Shown: positions 1-7,595, numbered from the stretch's first letter. The stretch is DNA of 9,163 bases from UBA11869 sp964544965 (GCA_964544965.1 CAZJED010000049.1:1-9163), one strand, 5' to 3'. A program made the numbers and translations. The notes: generated by a model from the sequence alone, not told the origin.

Positions 1-639
1 GTTTTTCCCTAATTTAACAGCCTGTTGTGCTAAATAATTTGGCGTACATATATTTGAGGGATAGTTCGCAAGATCACGTGTAAGTTTAATTCCATTTGCT
101 ATACCTTGAGCTAATTTTATTGCAGTTTCACATTTAGATAATTCACGTCTTGTTGGCACCGTATAGGTTATTTTGCGTAATGGACGTCTAGATTCTTTAT
201 TTTTACTTTTTAATTCATTAAATTTGTACAAGGTGTGTTCGGCAATTTCTACAGCTTGTTTAACTTTCCAATTACAATCTCTGCCCTTTACATTTAATTC
301 GCTTAGATAATTTATACCCTCAAGTGCACCCGTTTTATTCAAAGCAAAAATACTATTTTCTATAATCGTTCGGTAACTTCTATCATTTACTTCTCTTTCT
401 TTCCCGCAACCTACTAATAGAATACGATCCGCCATTACCCCCGGTACATTATGTAATAATAGGCTTTGACCTTTTTCACCATCCATGTCACCGCGCCTAA
501 TTAAAGTAGAAATATGTTGCTTACTCGCTGTATCAATTGCTTTTGCGGGATTCGAAAGACGTCTGGTTGAAAATATCCCAACAATTACACAGGCAGTACG
601 TTGTTTCTCTGGGTTTCCACTTTTAATATTAAAATCCAT
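1..639 (-). CDS. pepA: Leucyl aminopeptidase PepA, N-terminal 213 codons (cut by window edge)
   Basis: PepA is a cytosolic M17-family di-metal aminopeptidase that removes N-terminal residues, especially leucine, from peptides. In E. coli it is a hexamer and also binds DNA (Xer recombination at cer, carAB control). Translation from the ATG at 639-637 reads MDFNIKSGNPEKQRTACVIV and stays open to base 1. By memory it aligns almost collinearly with E. coli PepA: the SGNPEKQR start, RRGDMDGEKGQSLLL near residue 50, LLVGCGKERE near 75, the VKGRDCNWKVKQAVE stretch, RRPLRK followed by VPTRREL, and DLANYPSNICTP near 190. This covers the N-terminal domain and linker. The metal-binding catalytic domain (family length about 500) lies outside, so activity cannot be judged. 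GGAG lies 5 nt before the ATG and supports the start. The gene is divergent from lptF, a classic Gamma/Betaproteobacterial arrangement. Confidence 0.95.
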   Translation of the reverse strand, partial: MDFNIKSGNPEKQRTACVIVGIFSTRRLSNPAKAIDTASKQHISTLIRRGDMDGEKGQSLLLHNVPGVMADRILLVGCGKEREVNDRSYRTIIENSIFALNKTGALEGINYLSELNVKGRDCNWKVKQAVEIAEHTLYKFNELKSKNKESRRPLRKITYTVPTRRELSKCETAIKLAQGIANGIKLTRDLANYPSNICTPNYLAQQAVKLGKN

Positions 640-683
640 ATAGGCTCCAAAAGTTAAATTATATTTTTTAAGTTATTGATATA

Positions 684-711
684 TATATAAAATATTATGT
701 CAGTATTTCAA
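684..711 (-). promoter_or_regulatory. Candidate sigma70 promoter for pepA
   Basis: Reading the minus strand, TTGAAA (711-706) matches the -35 consensus at five of six positions. It is followed 16 nt later by TATATA (689-684), which matches the -10 at four of six. Transcription would start near 677, giving a leader of roughly 38 nt that includes the GGAG ribosome-binding site at 648-645. The surrounding TA-repeat tract makes chance matches likely, so this is only a candidate. Confidence 0.35.
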
Positions 712-849
712 TCAATTATCCTGCATTTGAGTAATATTAATGTCATAATTCGTCTAAATTTTGTTAAAAATAGAAAGAAAACGATAAAAACTCATATTTT
801 GGTAAGTTTATTCATTTATCTGTAACTAAGCAAAGTAACATTTACAAAA

Positions 850-854
850 AAAGG
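850..854 (+). promoter_or_regulatory. Ribosome-binding site supporting the TTG start of lptF
   Basis: AAAGG is followed by an 8-nt spacer and the TTG at 863. It decides the start because the gene has no ATG start at its N-terminus. Most other genes in this window have no recognisable Shine-Dalgarno sequence, so this one stands out. Confidence 0.55.
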
Positions 855-862
855 CAAAAAAT

Positions 863-1936
863 TTGATTATCAAAAATTATATACATAAGGATCTTCTCCA
901 TAAATTGGCCTGGATAATAGGTTTGTTGATTCTGATTTTTGCTAGTAATAAGTTTGTAGGTTTCTTGTCAGATGCTGCAGAGGGCAATCTTCCTGCCGAT
1001 ATGGTTTTTATGATGCTTGGTTATAAAATACTCGCATCACTGCCGAAAATCTTTCCTATTTCAATTCTGATGGCAGTTTTATTAGTTTTTACCCGCATGG
1101 CAAATGATAGAGAGCTTGTAGTTCTTGAGGGTGCTGGCGCAAGCAAAGCTTTCCAAATGAAAATTGTTAGTCAATTTGCAGGTATTTTTTGTTTGTTTGT
1201 TGCATTAATGACTTTATATGTAGCGCCTTGGGCAGAGCAAAATATTCATCTTCTGAAAGAAATAGCGAAAGAGGAATCCGATATTTCTGGAATTAGACCT
1301 GGCCAATTTAAAGAATTTAGTCAGGGTGATCGGGTTGTTTATGTTCAAAAATTTTTACCCGAAAAGTCTTTAATGGAAGATGTTTTTTTACAGGTCAGGC
1401 AAGAGGAAAATCTCGGCGTTCTTGCTTCTGACAACGCATATTTTCAATACGACAAAAATTCTGGTAATAAATACATCGTATTTAATGATGGTCAAAGATA
1501 CGTAGGAGAACCAGGTACGTTAGATTATGAGATCACTGAATATGAAAAATACGCTATCTTAATTGAAAATGTGGCAAGAAAATCTGAGATCTTAAAAACA
1601 TCCGCGCTAACAACAGATGAAATAATTCGTTCAGATAATATGAATTACAAGGCGGAATTTCAATGGCGAATTTCGTTAATTATAATATGTTTTTGTTTAT
1701 CATTATTTTCAGTGTTACTTGTTCAATCAAGTTCTAATGAAAAACGGTATACCCCATTTGTTATTGGTATTTCAGTTTATCTTATATATAGTAATTTGCT
1801 TGGCATAGCTCAAACATTATTAAGAAGAGAAGTAATTCCAGAATTTTTAGGGTTATGGTCAGTGCATGCAATTTTTATATTGGTATTGTTTATTTTGTAT
1901 TATTTTCCAAGAATTCAATTTCAAAAAAATAGATAA
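863..1936 (+). CDS. lptF: LPS export system permease LptF
   Basis: LptF is one of the two inner-membrane permease subunits of the LptB2FG ABC transporter. That complex extracts lipopolysaccharide from the inner membrane and passes it to LptC and the LptA bridge. The 357-residue length is close to E. coli LptF (366). Visible hydrophobic segments lie at about 15-35, 50-76 and 100-122, then a hydrophilic periplasmic beta-jellyroll region, then three C-terminal segments at about 266-288, 297-315 and 332-350. This is the YjgP/YjgQ fold order. The family-typical motif after the second helix is NDRELVVLEGAGAS (81-94). The start is TTG: MIIKNYIHKD matches the MII- start of known LptF, and AAAGG (850-854) sits 8 nt upstream. 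No in-frame ATG further upstream fits better. lptG follows after 18 nt, indicating co-transcription. Confidence 0.95.
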   Translation: MIIKNYIHKDLLHKLAWIIGLLILIFASNKFVGFLSDAAEGNLPADMVFMMLGYKILASLPKIFPISILMAVLLVFTRMANDRELVVLEGAGASKAFQMKIVSQFAGIFCLFVALMTLYVAPWAEQNIHLLKEIAKEESDISGIRPGQFKEFSQGDRVVYVQKFLPEKSLMEDVFLQVRQEENLGVLASDNAYFQYDKNSGNKYIVFNDGQRYVGEPGTLDYEITEYEKYAILIENVARKSEILKTSALTTDEIIRSDNMNYKAEFQWRISLIIICFCLSLFSVLLVQSSSNEKRYTPFVIGISVYLIYSNLLGIAQTLLRREVIPEFLGLWSVHAIFILVLFILYYFPRIQFQKNR

Positions 1937-1954
1937 TAATCATCTATTAAAAAT

Positions 1955-3016
1955 ATGATACATGATCGATATATAGGTAGAAATATAATAGCGTCAAGTT
2001 TAGTTGCGCTAATCGTTTTAATTACTATCTTTTCATTTTTTTCTTTGGTCGATCAGTTGGATGATACAGGGCATGCTAATTATGGTGTTTTTCAAGCCAT
2101 TGAATATGTTTTATTAACGATCCCCAGATTAAGTTATGAATTATTTCCAATTGCTACAGTTATTGGTTGTATGGCAGGCCTTGGCATATTAGCTAACAAT
2201 AACGAATTAGTGATTCTAAGAACGTCCGGTTTATCAAAAATACAACTCGCATATTCTTTAATTAAGACTGGTTTAATATTTATTCTGGTTAGCATATTAA
2301 TTGGTGAAGTTATAGCCCCAATAAGCGAGCAAACTGCCCAACAAAAACGCTCCGTTGCTCTAACAGAGCAAATCACGATGAAAAGTAAACATGGTTTTTG
2401 GTCACGAGACGGCGATAGTTATATTAATATTAGAAAGATATTACCCAATGAAAAACTGGAGGAAATACACATATACGAATTCGATAAAAACAGACAATTA
2501 AGAACAACAATCCATGCGGAAAGCGCCAAGTATGATAATGGTAAATGGTTATTGCAAAATATTTTAAAGACAGAAATTTCAAAAGATAAAATAATAAATA
2601 ATAGTTATGAAAATGCTGAATGGGAGGCTTTACTAAATCCCGAAGTAATTAATTTAGTGACAATTAAACCACGCTATTTGTCATTATATGGTTTGATTAA
2701 TTATATAAAACATCTTAAGTTAAATAATCAGGACAGTAGAATATATCGGCAAGCACTCTGGCAAAAGGCATTAAATCCTTTAATGATTATAATAATGATG
2801 CTTTTGGCTGTCTGTGTGGTTAAATGTGATGCAAAGCCGATTGGTCTGGGGCAACGTGTTTTTATTGGTGTTTTAATTGGCATAACTTTTCATCTTGCTA
2901 ACCAAGTGACGAGGCATCTTGGGATTGTTTATGACATTCCCATATTTGTCAGTGTTACTTTGCCGACTATATTAGTTCTTTTTTATATAAATTATAGTCT
3001 TAATAAGGAATACTAG
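1955..3016 (+). CDS. lptG: LPS export system permease LptG
   Basis: LptG is the second permease subunit of the LptB2FG lipopolysaccharide exporter and pairs with LptF in the inner membrane. At 353 residues it matches the family (E. coli 360). The start DRYIGRNI corresponds to the DRYIGKTI of E. coli LptG. Hydrophobic segments fall at about 11-32, 52-80, 100-125, 272-290, 298-316 and 329-347, around a periplasmic jellyroll. The motif NNNELVILRTSGLSK (81-95) is the LptG counterpart of the LptF post-helix-2 motif. YLSLYGLINYIKHLK (near 240) matches the conserved stretch before the C-terminal helices. The ATG at 1955 lies 18 nt after the lptF stop, with no clear Shine-Dalgarno sequence. The gene ends 6 nt before the stop of the convergent RDD gene. 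The ATPase gene lptB is not in the window and is normally elsewhere. Confidence 0.95.
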   Translation: MIHDRYIGRNIIASSLVALIVLITIFSFFSLVDQLDDTGHANYGVFQAIEYVLLTIPRLSYELFPIATVIGCMAGLGILANNNELVILRTSGLSKIQLAYSLIKTGLIFILVSILIGEVIAPISEQTAQQKRSVALTEQITMKSKHGFWSRDGDSYINIRKILPNEKLEEIHIYEFDKNRQLRTTIHAESAKYDNGKWLLQNILKTEISKDKIINNSYENAEWEALLNPEVINLVTIKPRYLSLYGLINYIKHLKLNNQDSRIYRQALWQKALNPLMIIIMMLLAVCVVKCDAKPIGLGQRVFIGVLIGITFHLANQVTRHLGIVYDIPIFVSVTLPTILVLFYINYSLNKEY

Positions 3017-3022
3017 CGCCAA

Positions 3023-3466
3023 TCATTTTTTTTCAATGGCTAACTTTGTTTTCGAAATATGATCATGCAGAGTTTTTTGATTTTTATCAAATATTGCCCA
3101 AAGAAATCCACTACCTAATAGAATTAATGATAGAGTTGATGCCAGAAACCTTTTTGTAGCTTGTCGAAGATTTGGTTTTATCCCAGCTTCATTAATTACT
3201 TTTATTTGCCAGCTTCGCATACCCAGTGTTTTACCACCAAAACACCACTGCCAGACAAAATATAAATAGGTGAGAAGAAATAAATATATTTTATATACAA
3301 GATTATTGCTATCAATAGCGTTACCCCCTAAGAATGGTATTAAAGCAAATGTAGCAAAGAAAAGAACTGAGCTCAGGAGTATAGTGTCATAGAAGATTGC
3401 GCATAAACGGCGCAAAAAAGAACAGGTATTTTGGTTTTTATTGTGCAATTTATTTGGATTTATCAA
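3023..3466 (-). CDS. RDD-family membrane protein
   Basis: The protein has 147 residues. RDD is a widespread family of small inner-membrane proteins, mostly without assigned function, although some members have been linked to ion transport. The signature begins at RRLCAIFYD (19-27), with the conserved Arg, Ala and Asp spacing. It is followed by hydrophobic helices at about 28-50 and 56-75. The second hallmark, FGGKTLGMRSWQIKV, is at 76-90, and a third helix lies at about 107-125. The C-terminus ends with a short charged stretch containing the family-typical LHDHIS. The start is TTG at 3466-3464. A perfect TATAAT lies only 7 nt upstream, so the message could be leaderless, or initiation could be at the TTG of codon 7. 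An RDD gene near lptFG is common in related proteobacteria, but a role in LPS export is not shown. It converges on lptG and is divergent from pcnB. Confidence 0.88.
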   Translation of the reverse strand: MINPNKLHNKNQNTCSFLRRLCAIFYDTILLSSVLFFATFALIPFLGGNAIDSNNLVYKIYLFLLTYLYFVWQWCFGGKTLGMRSWQIKVINEAGIKPNLRQATKRFLASTLSLILLGSGFLWAIFDKNQKTLHDHISKTKLAIEKK

Positions 3467-3473
3467 TTTTGTT

Positions 3474-3479
3474 ATTATA
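3474..3479 (-). promoter_or_regulatory. Candidate -10 element for the RDD gene
   Basis: TATAAT on the minus strand is a perfect -10 hexamer in the 53-bp divergent spacer between the RDD gene and pcnB. The hexamer 17 nt upstream, ATAATC, does not resemble a -35. Transcription would begin about 7 nt downstream, essentially at the TTG start codon. The same bases read on the plus strand (TTATTATAG) could be part of a pcnB promoter, but no good -35 accompanies them. Confidence 0.35.
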
Positions 3480-3519
3480 GGATTCCTTCGGTTATTGATT
3501 ATTTTAATTTTACTTTTTA

Positions 3520-4836
3520 ATGATAGACTCTAAAGAATCAAAGAATATTAGTAGGCTAAAAATAACTCCAACAGTTATACCTCGTAGTCAGCATATAATA
3601 TCACGAACAAAAATAAACGATAATGCTTTGAAAGTTTTGTATCGTTTAAAAAATGCAAAGTATAAAGCTTATCTTGTTGGCGGTGCTGTAAGAGATATTT
3701 TACTAGGGAAAAGACCTAAAGATTTTGATGTTGTTACAGATGCTAAACCAGAACAAATTAGGGAGTTATTTCGCAATTGTCGATTAATTGGGCGACGCTT
3801 CAGGTTAGCTCATATTCAATTTGGGAAAGAAATAATAGAAGTATCAACTTTTCGTGCCCCTCATCATATATCTGATAAAAGTGAAGGTCAGGCAAAAGAT
3901 GGAAGAATAATACGTGACAATGTTTATGGTGATATCGATGATGATGTTTGGCGACGAGATTTTACAATTAACTCCCTATTTTACAATATTGAAGATTTTT
4001 CCGTTGTTGATTATGTTGGCGGTATTAAAGATCTTGAAATTGGTCAATTAAGATTAATTGGAGATCCAACAAAACGTTATATTGAAGATCCAGTGCGCAT
4101 ACTTCGGGCTATAAGATTTGCATCAAAACTTAATTTAAAAATTCATCCTGATACAGAGAAACCTATAAAAGATTATTCAAATTTATTAGCGGATATACCC
4201 TCTGCTCGTTTATATGAAGAAATAATAAAATTGTTTTTAAGTGGATATGCAGCTGAAACATTTATCCTTTTAAGGAAGCATAATCTTTTTAAGTATTTGT
4301 TCCCTCAGATGGATCAATTATTGGACGAAAACCAGAAAAACAATTCGTATAAATTTATAATGCATGCTTTAAATAATACAGATCAACGAATAAATAAAGG
4401 GGACTCCGCAACACCAGGTTTTTTGTTGGCGGCAATGCTGTGGGAGCCGGTAAGAATATTATCTAATGAATATATATCCAATAATCTGTCTGAAATTGAA
4501 GCCGCAAAATTAGCAGGCGACGCAATTGTTTCAAAACAAATATCAAGCACCTCAATACCAAGACGGTATACACATATGGCACGCGATATTTGGACTTTAC
4601 AGGCAAGACTCAAAAGAACAAAAAAAAAGTCACTTCGTGTTTTAATGCACCCAAAATTCAGGGCTGCTTATGACTTTTTATTATTACGTGCTCAAACTGA
4701 CGAGTGTTTAGAAAATTTAGTTGATTACTGGACAAAAGAGCAATTAGATGAGCCGCTTGTCGGTAAAGGAAAACCAGAAAATCGCAGAAATTCTTCATAT
4801 CGACGCACCCGTAACTCAAGGAAGAAAGATTTATGA
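3520..4836 (+). CDS. pcnB: Poly(A) polymerase I PcnB
   Basis: PcnB adds 3' poly(A) tails to RNAs, marking them for degradation; in E. coli it controls ColE1-type plasmid copy number. The nucleotidyltransferase head is complete. LVGGAVRD is at 52-59 and the catalytic KDFD at 67-70 (D68 and D70). FRNCRLIGRRFRLAHI at 84-99, RRDFTIN at 145-151 and the RNA-binding RYIEDPVRILRAIRFA at 186-201 follow. Near 350, PRRYTHMARDIWTLQARL and then HPKFRAAYDFLLLRAQ are typical of poly(A) polymerase rather than CCA-adding enzyme. The last 25 or so residues are rich in Arg, Lys and Ser, as in other PcnB tails. The length of 438 is slightly short of E. coli. The start is ATG 3520; there is no clear Shine-Dalgarno, and the VIPRSQHIISR stretch at 19-29 is the usual family beginning. 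It leads the folK-kinase-pan operon and overlaps folK by 4 nt. Confidence 0.95.
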   Translation: MIDSKESKNISRLKITPTVIPRSQHIISRTKINDNALKVLYRLKNAKYKAYLVGGAVRDILLGKRPKDFDVVTDAKPEQIRELFRNCRLIGRRFRLAHIQFGKEIIEVSTFRAPHHISDKSEGQAKDGRIIRDNVYGDIDDDVWRRDFTINSLFYNIEDFSVVDYVGGIKDLEIGQLRLIGDPTKRYIEDPVRILRAIRFASKLNLKIHPDTEKPIKDYSNLLADIPSARLYEEIIKLFLSGYAAETFILLRKHNLFKYLFPQMDQLLDENQKNNSYKFIMHALNNTDQRINKGDSATPGFLLAAMLWEPVRILSNEYISNNLSEIEAAKLAGDAIVSKQISSTSIPRRYTHMARDIWTLQARLKRTKKKSLRVLMHPKFRAAYDFLLLRAQTDECLENLVDYWTKEQLDEPLVGKGKPENRRNSSYRRTRNSRKKDL

Positions 4837-5309
4837 CCATTGCATACATTGGTTTGGGGAGTAATATGAAATCACCTAAACAGCAAATAAAATCTGCTAT
4901 TAAATCAATTGAAGAAATAGCAGCCATTCAAGTTTTAAGCGTATCTTCTTTGTATAAGAGCAAGCCAATCGGCCCCCAAAATCAGGATGATTATATAAAT
5001 GCCGTAGCAAAAATAGACACTGACCTCATGCCTCATGAATTGTTAGAATGCATGCAGGGTATTGAAAATGAACAAGGGCGAATTCGTAAAGAACGTTGGG
5101 GACCAAGGACACTCGATTTAGATATTTTAATGTTTGGCGATGAAATAATAAAAGATGATAAGTTAACGATTCCACATTCAGATATTGAAAATCGTTCTTT
5201 TGTATTAGCTCCATTGGCAGAGGTTGACTTTAATTGTTTAATTCCCGGTAAAGGAATGGCGCGTGATTTATTGGCAATTATTGGTCAAGAAGATTTAGAG
5301 ATAATATAG
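4833..5309 (+). CDS. folK: 2-amino-4-hydroxy-6-hydroxymethyldihydropteridine diphosphokinase (HPPK)
   Basis: FolK transfers pyrophosphate from ATP to 6-hydroxymethyl-7,8-dihydropterin, giving the substrate of dihydropteroate synthase in folate synthesis; it is cytosolic. At 158 residues it matches E. coli FolK. Motifs are YIGLGSN (5-11), PIGPQNQDDYINAV (45-58, pterin-binding loop) and RWGPRTLDLDIL (88-99), with the Mg-binding D95 and D97. IPH (113-115) and RSFVLAPLAEV are near the C-terminus. The start codon overlaps the pcnB stop as ATGA, so translation is probably coupled. The stop TAG shares its G with the GTG of the next gene. The product feeds tetrahydrofolate synthesis, and PanB downstream uses the methylene form of that cofactor. 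Confidence 0.96.
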   Translation: MTIAYIGLGSNMKSPKQQIKSAIKSIEEIAAIQVLSVSSLYKSKPIGPQNQDDYINAVAKIDTDLMPHELLECMQGIENEQGRIRKERWGPRTLDLDILMFGDEIIKDDKLTIPHSDIENRSFVLAPLAEVDFNCLIPGKGMARDLLAIIGQEDLEII

Positions 5310-5953
5310 TGAGTAAAAAACATCCAGATTATATAGTCGTTGAGGGTCCAATTGGCGTTGGGAAAACAACTTTAGCTAAACGTTTAGCGAAATCATATAA
5401 CACGGAATTAATGTTAGAGCTTGCAACAGAAAACCCATTTTTGCCAAGGTTCTATTCTGATCCAAAAACAGTTGCATTGCCTACTCAGTTATTTTTTTTA
5501 TTTCAACGAGCAAAACAGATTGAATCTTTACGTCAAAAGGATATGTTTAGACCAATTCAGGTATCAGATTTTTTAATTGAGAAAGACAGGTTATTTGCAT
5601 CTGTAACTTTAGACAGTGACGAATTAAACTTATATCAACAAGTATATAATCGATTGACAATAAATAATCATCCTCCCGATCTTGTTATTTATTTGCAAGC
5701 TCCAATAGAAACGCTTTTACGAAGGATAATGACACGGGGATATGATTATGAAAAATCAATTAATCATGATTATCTAAAGAAAATATCAGATGCATACATT
5801 GATTTTTTTTACAACTACACATCTTCACCATTATTAATTGTTAATACAGATGACTTCGATCTTTCAAAAGATGAAAAAAATTATAATTTGTTGCTTGAGC
5901 ATATCGGTACTTTGTCTTCAGGCAGACATTACTTTAATCCGGTTCAGATATGA
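5309..5953 (+). CDS. Deoxynucleoside kinase (dNK/dGK-like)
   Basis: This is a member of the deoxynucleoside kinase family, which phosphorylates deoxynucleosides to monophosphates for dNTP salvage. Substrate preference (deoxyadenosine/deoxyguanosine or deoxycytidine) cannot be read here. The P-loop GPIGVGKT is at 13-20 and the ENPFLPRFY substrate region at 41-49. Q66 and R67 are at the usual substrate-contact site. SDFLIEKDRLFA is at 86-97, with the D-R-x-F-A motif. LQAP is at 129-132, and the lid RIMTRGYDYEKSI is at 139-151. The length of 214 is typical of bacterial members. The start is GTG 5309, overlapping the folK stop by 1 nt; the end overlaps panB as ATGA. A kinase of this family between folK and panB is a known arrangement in several proteobacteria. 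Thymidylate kinase is an unlikely alternative because the ENPFLPRFY and DRLFA motifs are dNK-like. Confidence 0.88.
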   Translation: MSKKHPDYIVVEGPIGVGKTTLAKRLAKSYNTELMLELATENPFLPRFYSDPKTVALPTQLFFLFQRAKQIESLRQKDMFRPIQVSDFLIEKDRLFASVTLDSDELNLYQQVYNRLTINNHPPDLVIYLQAPIETLLRRIMTRGYDYEKSINHDYLKKISDAYIDFFYNYTSSPLLIVNTDDFDLSKDEKNYNLLLEHIGTLSSGRHYFNPVQI

Positions 5954-6741
5954 ATGAGAAAATAACAATAAAGAATTTAAAGAAGATGAAAGAATCAGGA
6001 GAAAAAATTGCCTGTTTAACATCATATGATGCGTGTTTTGCTAGAATACAGGATGAAGCTGGTGTTGATTTACTTTTGGTCGGCGATTCTCTGGGGATGG
6101 TTTTGCACGGAGACAATACCACATTAAAGGTAAGTATCTCTGATATGATTTATCATTCTAGATTAGTTAGTAATGCGACGAAACGGGCAATTATCGTAAC
6201 TGATATGCCATTTATGAGTTATTCAACACCAGCACAAGCTCTTGGCAATGCAGCAAGATTAGTCAGCGAGGGTGCGGCACATGTTGTAAAAATTGAAGGT
6301 GGGTCTGAATTATCAGAAACAGTTAAGTTGATTACACAACATGGTATACCGGTTTGTGGCCACTTAGGATTAACGCCTCAATCTATTCATAAGTTAGGAG
6401 GTCTTTGTGTTCAGGCGGCAACTGATAAAGCTGCAAAAGAATTAGAAAAAGATGCCCTTTCTTTACAGGAAGCTGGAGCAGCTTGTTTGGTTGTTGAGTG
6501 TATCCCATCATCAGTGGCTGCTAATGTCACCAAACTTTTAGATATACCTGTTATCGGAATTGGTGCAGGTATTGATTGCGATGGGCAGGTTTTAGTTTTG
6601 TATGACATATTAGGCTTAACACCTAAACAACCGAAGTTTTCGAAAAATTTTCTTTCCGGAAAGAAATCTGTTTTTGATGCAGTTAAAGAGTACGTAGAAC
6701 AAGTAAAAAATAATTCTTTTCCTCCAGAATCTACACCCTAA
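5950..6741 (+). CDS. panB: 3-methyl-2-oxobutanoate hydroxymethyltransferase PanB
   Basis: PanB makes ketopantoate from alpha-ketoisovalerate and 5,10-methylene-tetrahydrofolate, the first committed pantothenate step. The length of 263 equals the usual size. The TIM-barrel motifs are all present: ACLTSYDA (21-28), LLVGDSLGMVLHG (42-54) with the metal ligand D46, VTDMPFMSY (83-91) with D85, and VKIEGG (113-118) with K114 and E116. GHLGLTPQS follows at 137-145, then VVEC (181-184) with the catalytic E183, and IGIGAGIDCDGQVLVLYDILGL near 200-220. The ATG overlaps the kinase stop as ATGA. panC starts 2 nt after the TAA. Every catalytic residue I know for this family is present, so it should be active. 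Confidence 0.97.
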   Translation: MNEKITIKNLKKMKESGEKIACLTSYDACFARIQDEAGVDLLLVGDSLGMVLHGDNTTLKVSISDMIYHSRLVSNATKRAIIVTDMPFMSYSTPAQALGNAARLVSEGAAHVVKIEGGSELSETVKLITQHGIPVCGHLGLTPQSIHKLGGLCVQAATDKAAKELEKDALSLQEAGAACLVVECIPSSVAANVTKLLDIPVIGIGAGIDCDGQVLVLYDILGLTPKQPKFSKNFLSGKKSVFDAVKEYVEQVKNNSFPPESTP

Positions 6742-6743
6742 GA

Positions 6744-7595
6744 GTGCTAAAAAAAATTAAAAAAATTACGGATTTACATCGTCAATTAACAGAAACTCGT
6801 AAATCCAAAAAAAAAATTTCTCTTGTACCTACAATGGGAAATCTGCACGAAGGACATCTATCTTTAATTAAACATGCGCAGAATATAACTGACTATGTTG
6901 TCGTTAGTATTTTCGTTAACCCTACCCAGTTTGTGGGAGGAGAAGATTTTAACAAATACCCACGTACATTAGACGATGATATTGAATCTATTTCTAAGTT
7001 AGATGTAGATTTATTATTCACACCAGATACAAACGAAATTTATTCGGATAATTATCAGGACTTTATTGAGATCCCAGTTTCCTATCTAGAATCGATTTAC
7101 TGTGGCAAGTCTCGTCCCGGCCACTTCAGAGGTGTTATAACAATTGTCTCCGAACTATTTAATATTATACAACCAGATATAGCTATCTTTGGCGAGAAAG
7201 ATTATCAGCAACTATTAATTATTCGTAATTTAGTTAAAAATCTTTTTTCGTCGATAAAGATTATTGGTTTACCTACAGTAAGAGAAGAGAGTGGTTTAGC
7301 AATGAGCTCAAGAAACAATTATTTATCTCAATCTGATAGACAACAAGCGCCAATGCTATATGGGTGCATCAAGAGAACCATTAAATCTATTAAAAATGGT
7401 GTAAAAGATTATGCAGGATTGGAAAAAGAAGCGAAATTTTTTCTAGAGAAGGCCGGGTTTAAAATAGATTATTATAGTATTTGTGACTCCGATACATTGA
7501 AATTACCAAAAAATGAAAATCTAGTAATATTGGCGGCTGTTTGGCTCGGGGACACTCGATTAATTGACAATGCCAGAGTGCATAATTATGATTGA
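6744..7595 (+). CDS. panC: Pantothenate synthetase PanC
   Basis: PanC condenses pantoate with beta-alanine, using ATP through a pantoyl-adenylate, to give pantothenate. The Rossmann-fold nucleotidyltransferase signature is PTMGNLHEGH (29-38), containing the HxGH motif (H35, H38). FVNPTQF is at 57-63, the pantoate-binding GKSRPGHFRGV at 121-131, FGEKDYQQL at 148-156, and the KMSKS-like MSSRNNYL at 186-193. The 283 residues equal the E. coli length. The start is GTG 6744, directly after panB. A downstream alternative start is unlikely because the family begins about 25-30 residues before PTMG. The N-terminal coding region contains a run of ten A (6807-6816) inside a lysine stretch. Its beta-alanine substrate would come from PanD, encoded next. 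Confidence 0.97.
   Translation: MLKKIKKITDLHRQLTETRKSKKKISLVPTMGNLHEGHLSLIKHAQNITDYVVVSIFVNPTQFVGGEDFNKYPRTLDDDIESISKLDVDLLFTPDTNEIYSDNYQDFIEIPVSYLESIYCGKSRPGHFRGVITIVSELFNIIQPDIAIFGEKDYQQLLIIRNLVKNLFSSIKIIGLPTVREESGLAMSSRNNYLSQSDRQQAPMLYGCIKRTIKSIKNGVKDYAGLEKEAKFFLEKAGFKIDYYSICDSDTLKLPKNENLVILAAVWLGDTRLIDNARVHNYD

Larger units (their letters stand above)
640..862. promoter_or_regulatory. Divergent intergenic region between pepA and lptF
   Basis: This 223-bp, very AT-rich spacer must carry promoters for both flanking genes because they are divergently transcribed. On the minus strand a plausible sigma70 promoter for pepA is given as a separate entry. On the plus strand I see no convincing -35/-10 pair for lptF. 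A CATAAT at about 743-748 has no good -35 partner, and a TTGTTA at 761-766 has only a poor -10 candidate. I see no obvious operator palindrome, riboswitch or small ORF. Confidence 0.5.

Noticed and set aside
640..862. Possible small RNA or riboswitch in the pepA-lptF spacer
   Set aside because: No stable stem-loops, no conserved RNA motif and no terminator-like T-run after a GC stem could be found by eye.
2134..2376. Antisense open frame of 80 codons inside lptG
   Set aside because: It lies opposite a clearly conserved LptG region, shows no recognisable domain and has no independent start signals. It is a shadow of the real gene.
3018..3040. Inverted repeat GCCA...TGGC around a run of eight T, between the convergent lptG and RDD stops, as a shared terminator
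   Set aside because: Only four contiguous base pairs form before mismatches. The T-run is in the loop rather than after the stem, and part of it is RDD coding sequence.
3520..4836. pcnB as a CCA-adding tRNA nucleotidyltransferase
   Set aside because: The N-terminal VIPRSQHIISR stretch, RLIGRRFRLAH, the PRRY...RDIW.LQ and HPKFRAAYDFLLLR blocks and the basic tail fit bacterial poly(A) polymerase I. The tRNA-Leu gene in this window encodes its own CCA.
4383..4927. Two antisense open frames (4383-4613 and 4658-4927) opposite pcnB and folK
   Set aside because: They overlap well-conserved motifs of PcnB and FolK on the other strand, and no family is recognisable. Chance frames.
5026..6608. Antisense frames opposite folK, the kinase/panB junction and panB (5026-5214, 5934-6122, 6411-6608)
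   Set aside because: All lie opposite intact enzyme genes, are short and have no recognisable protein signature.
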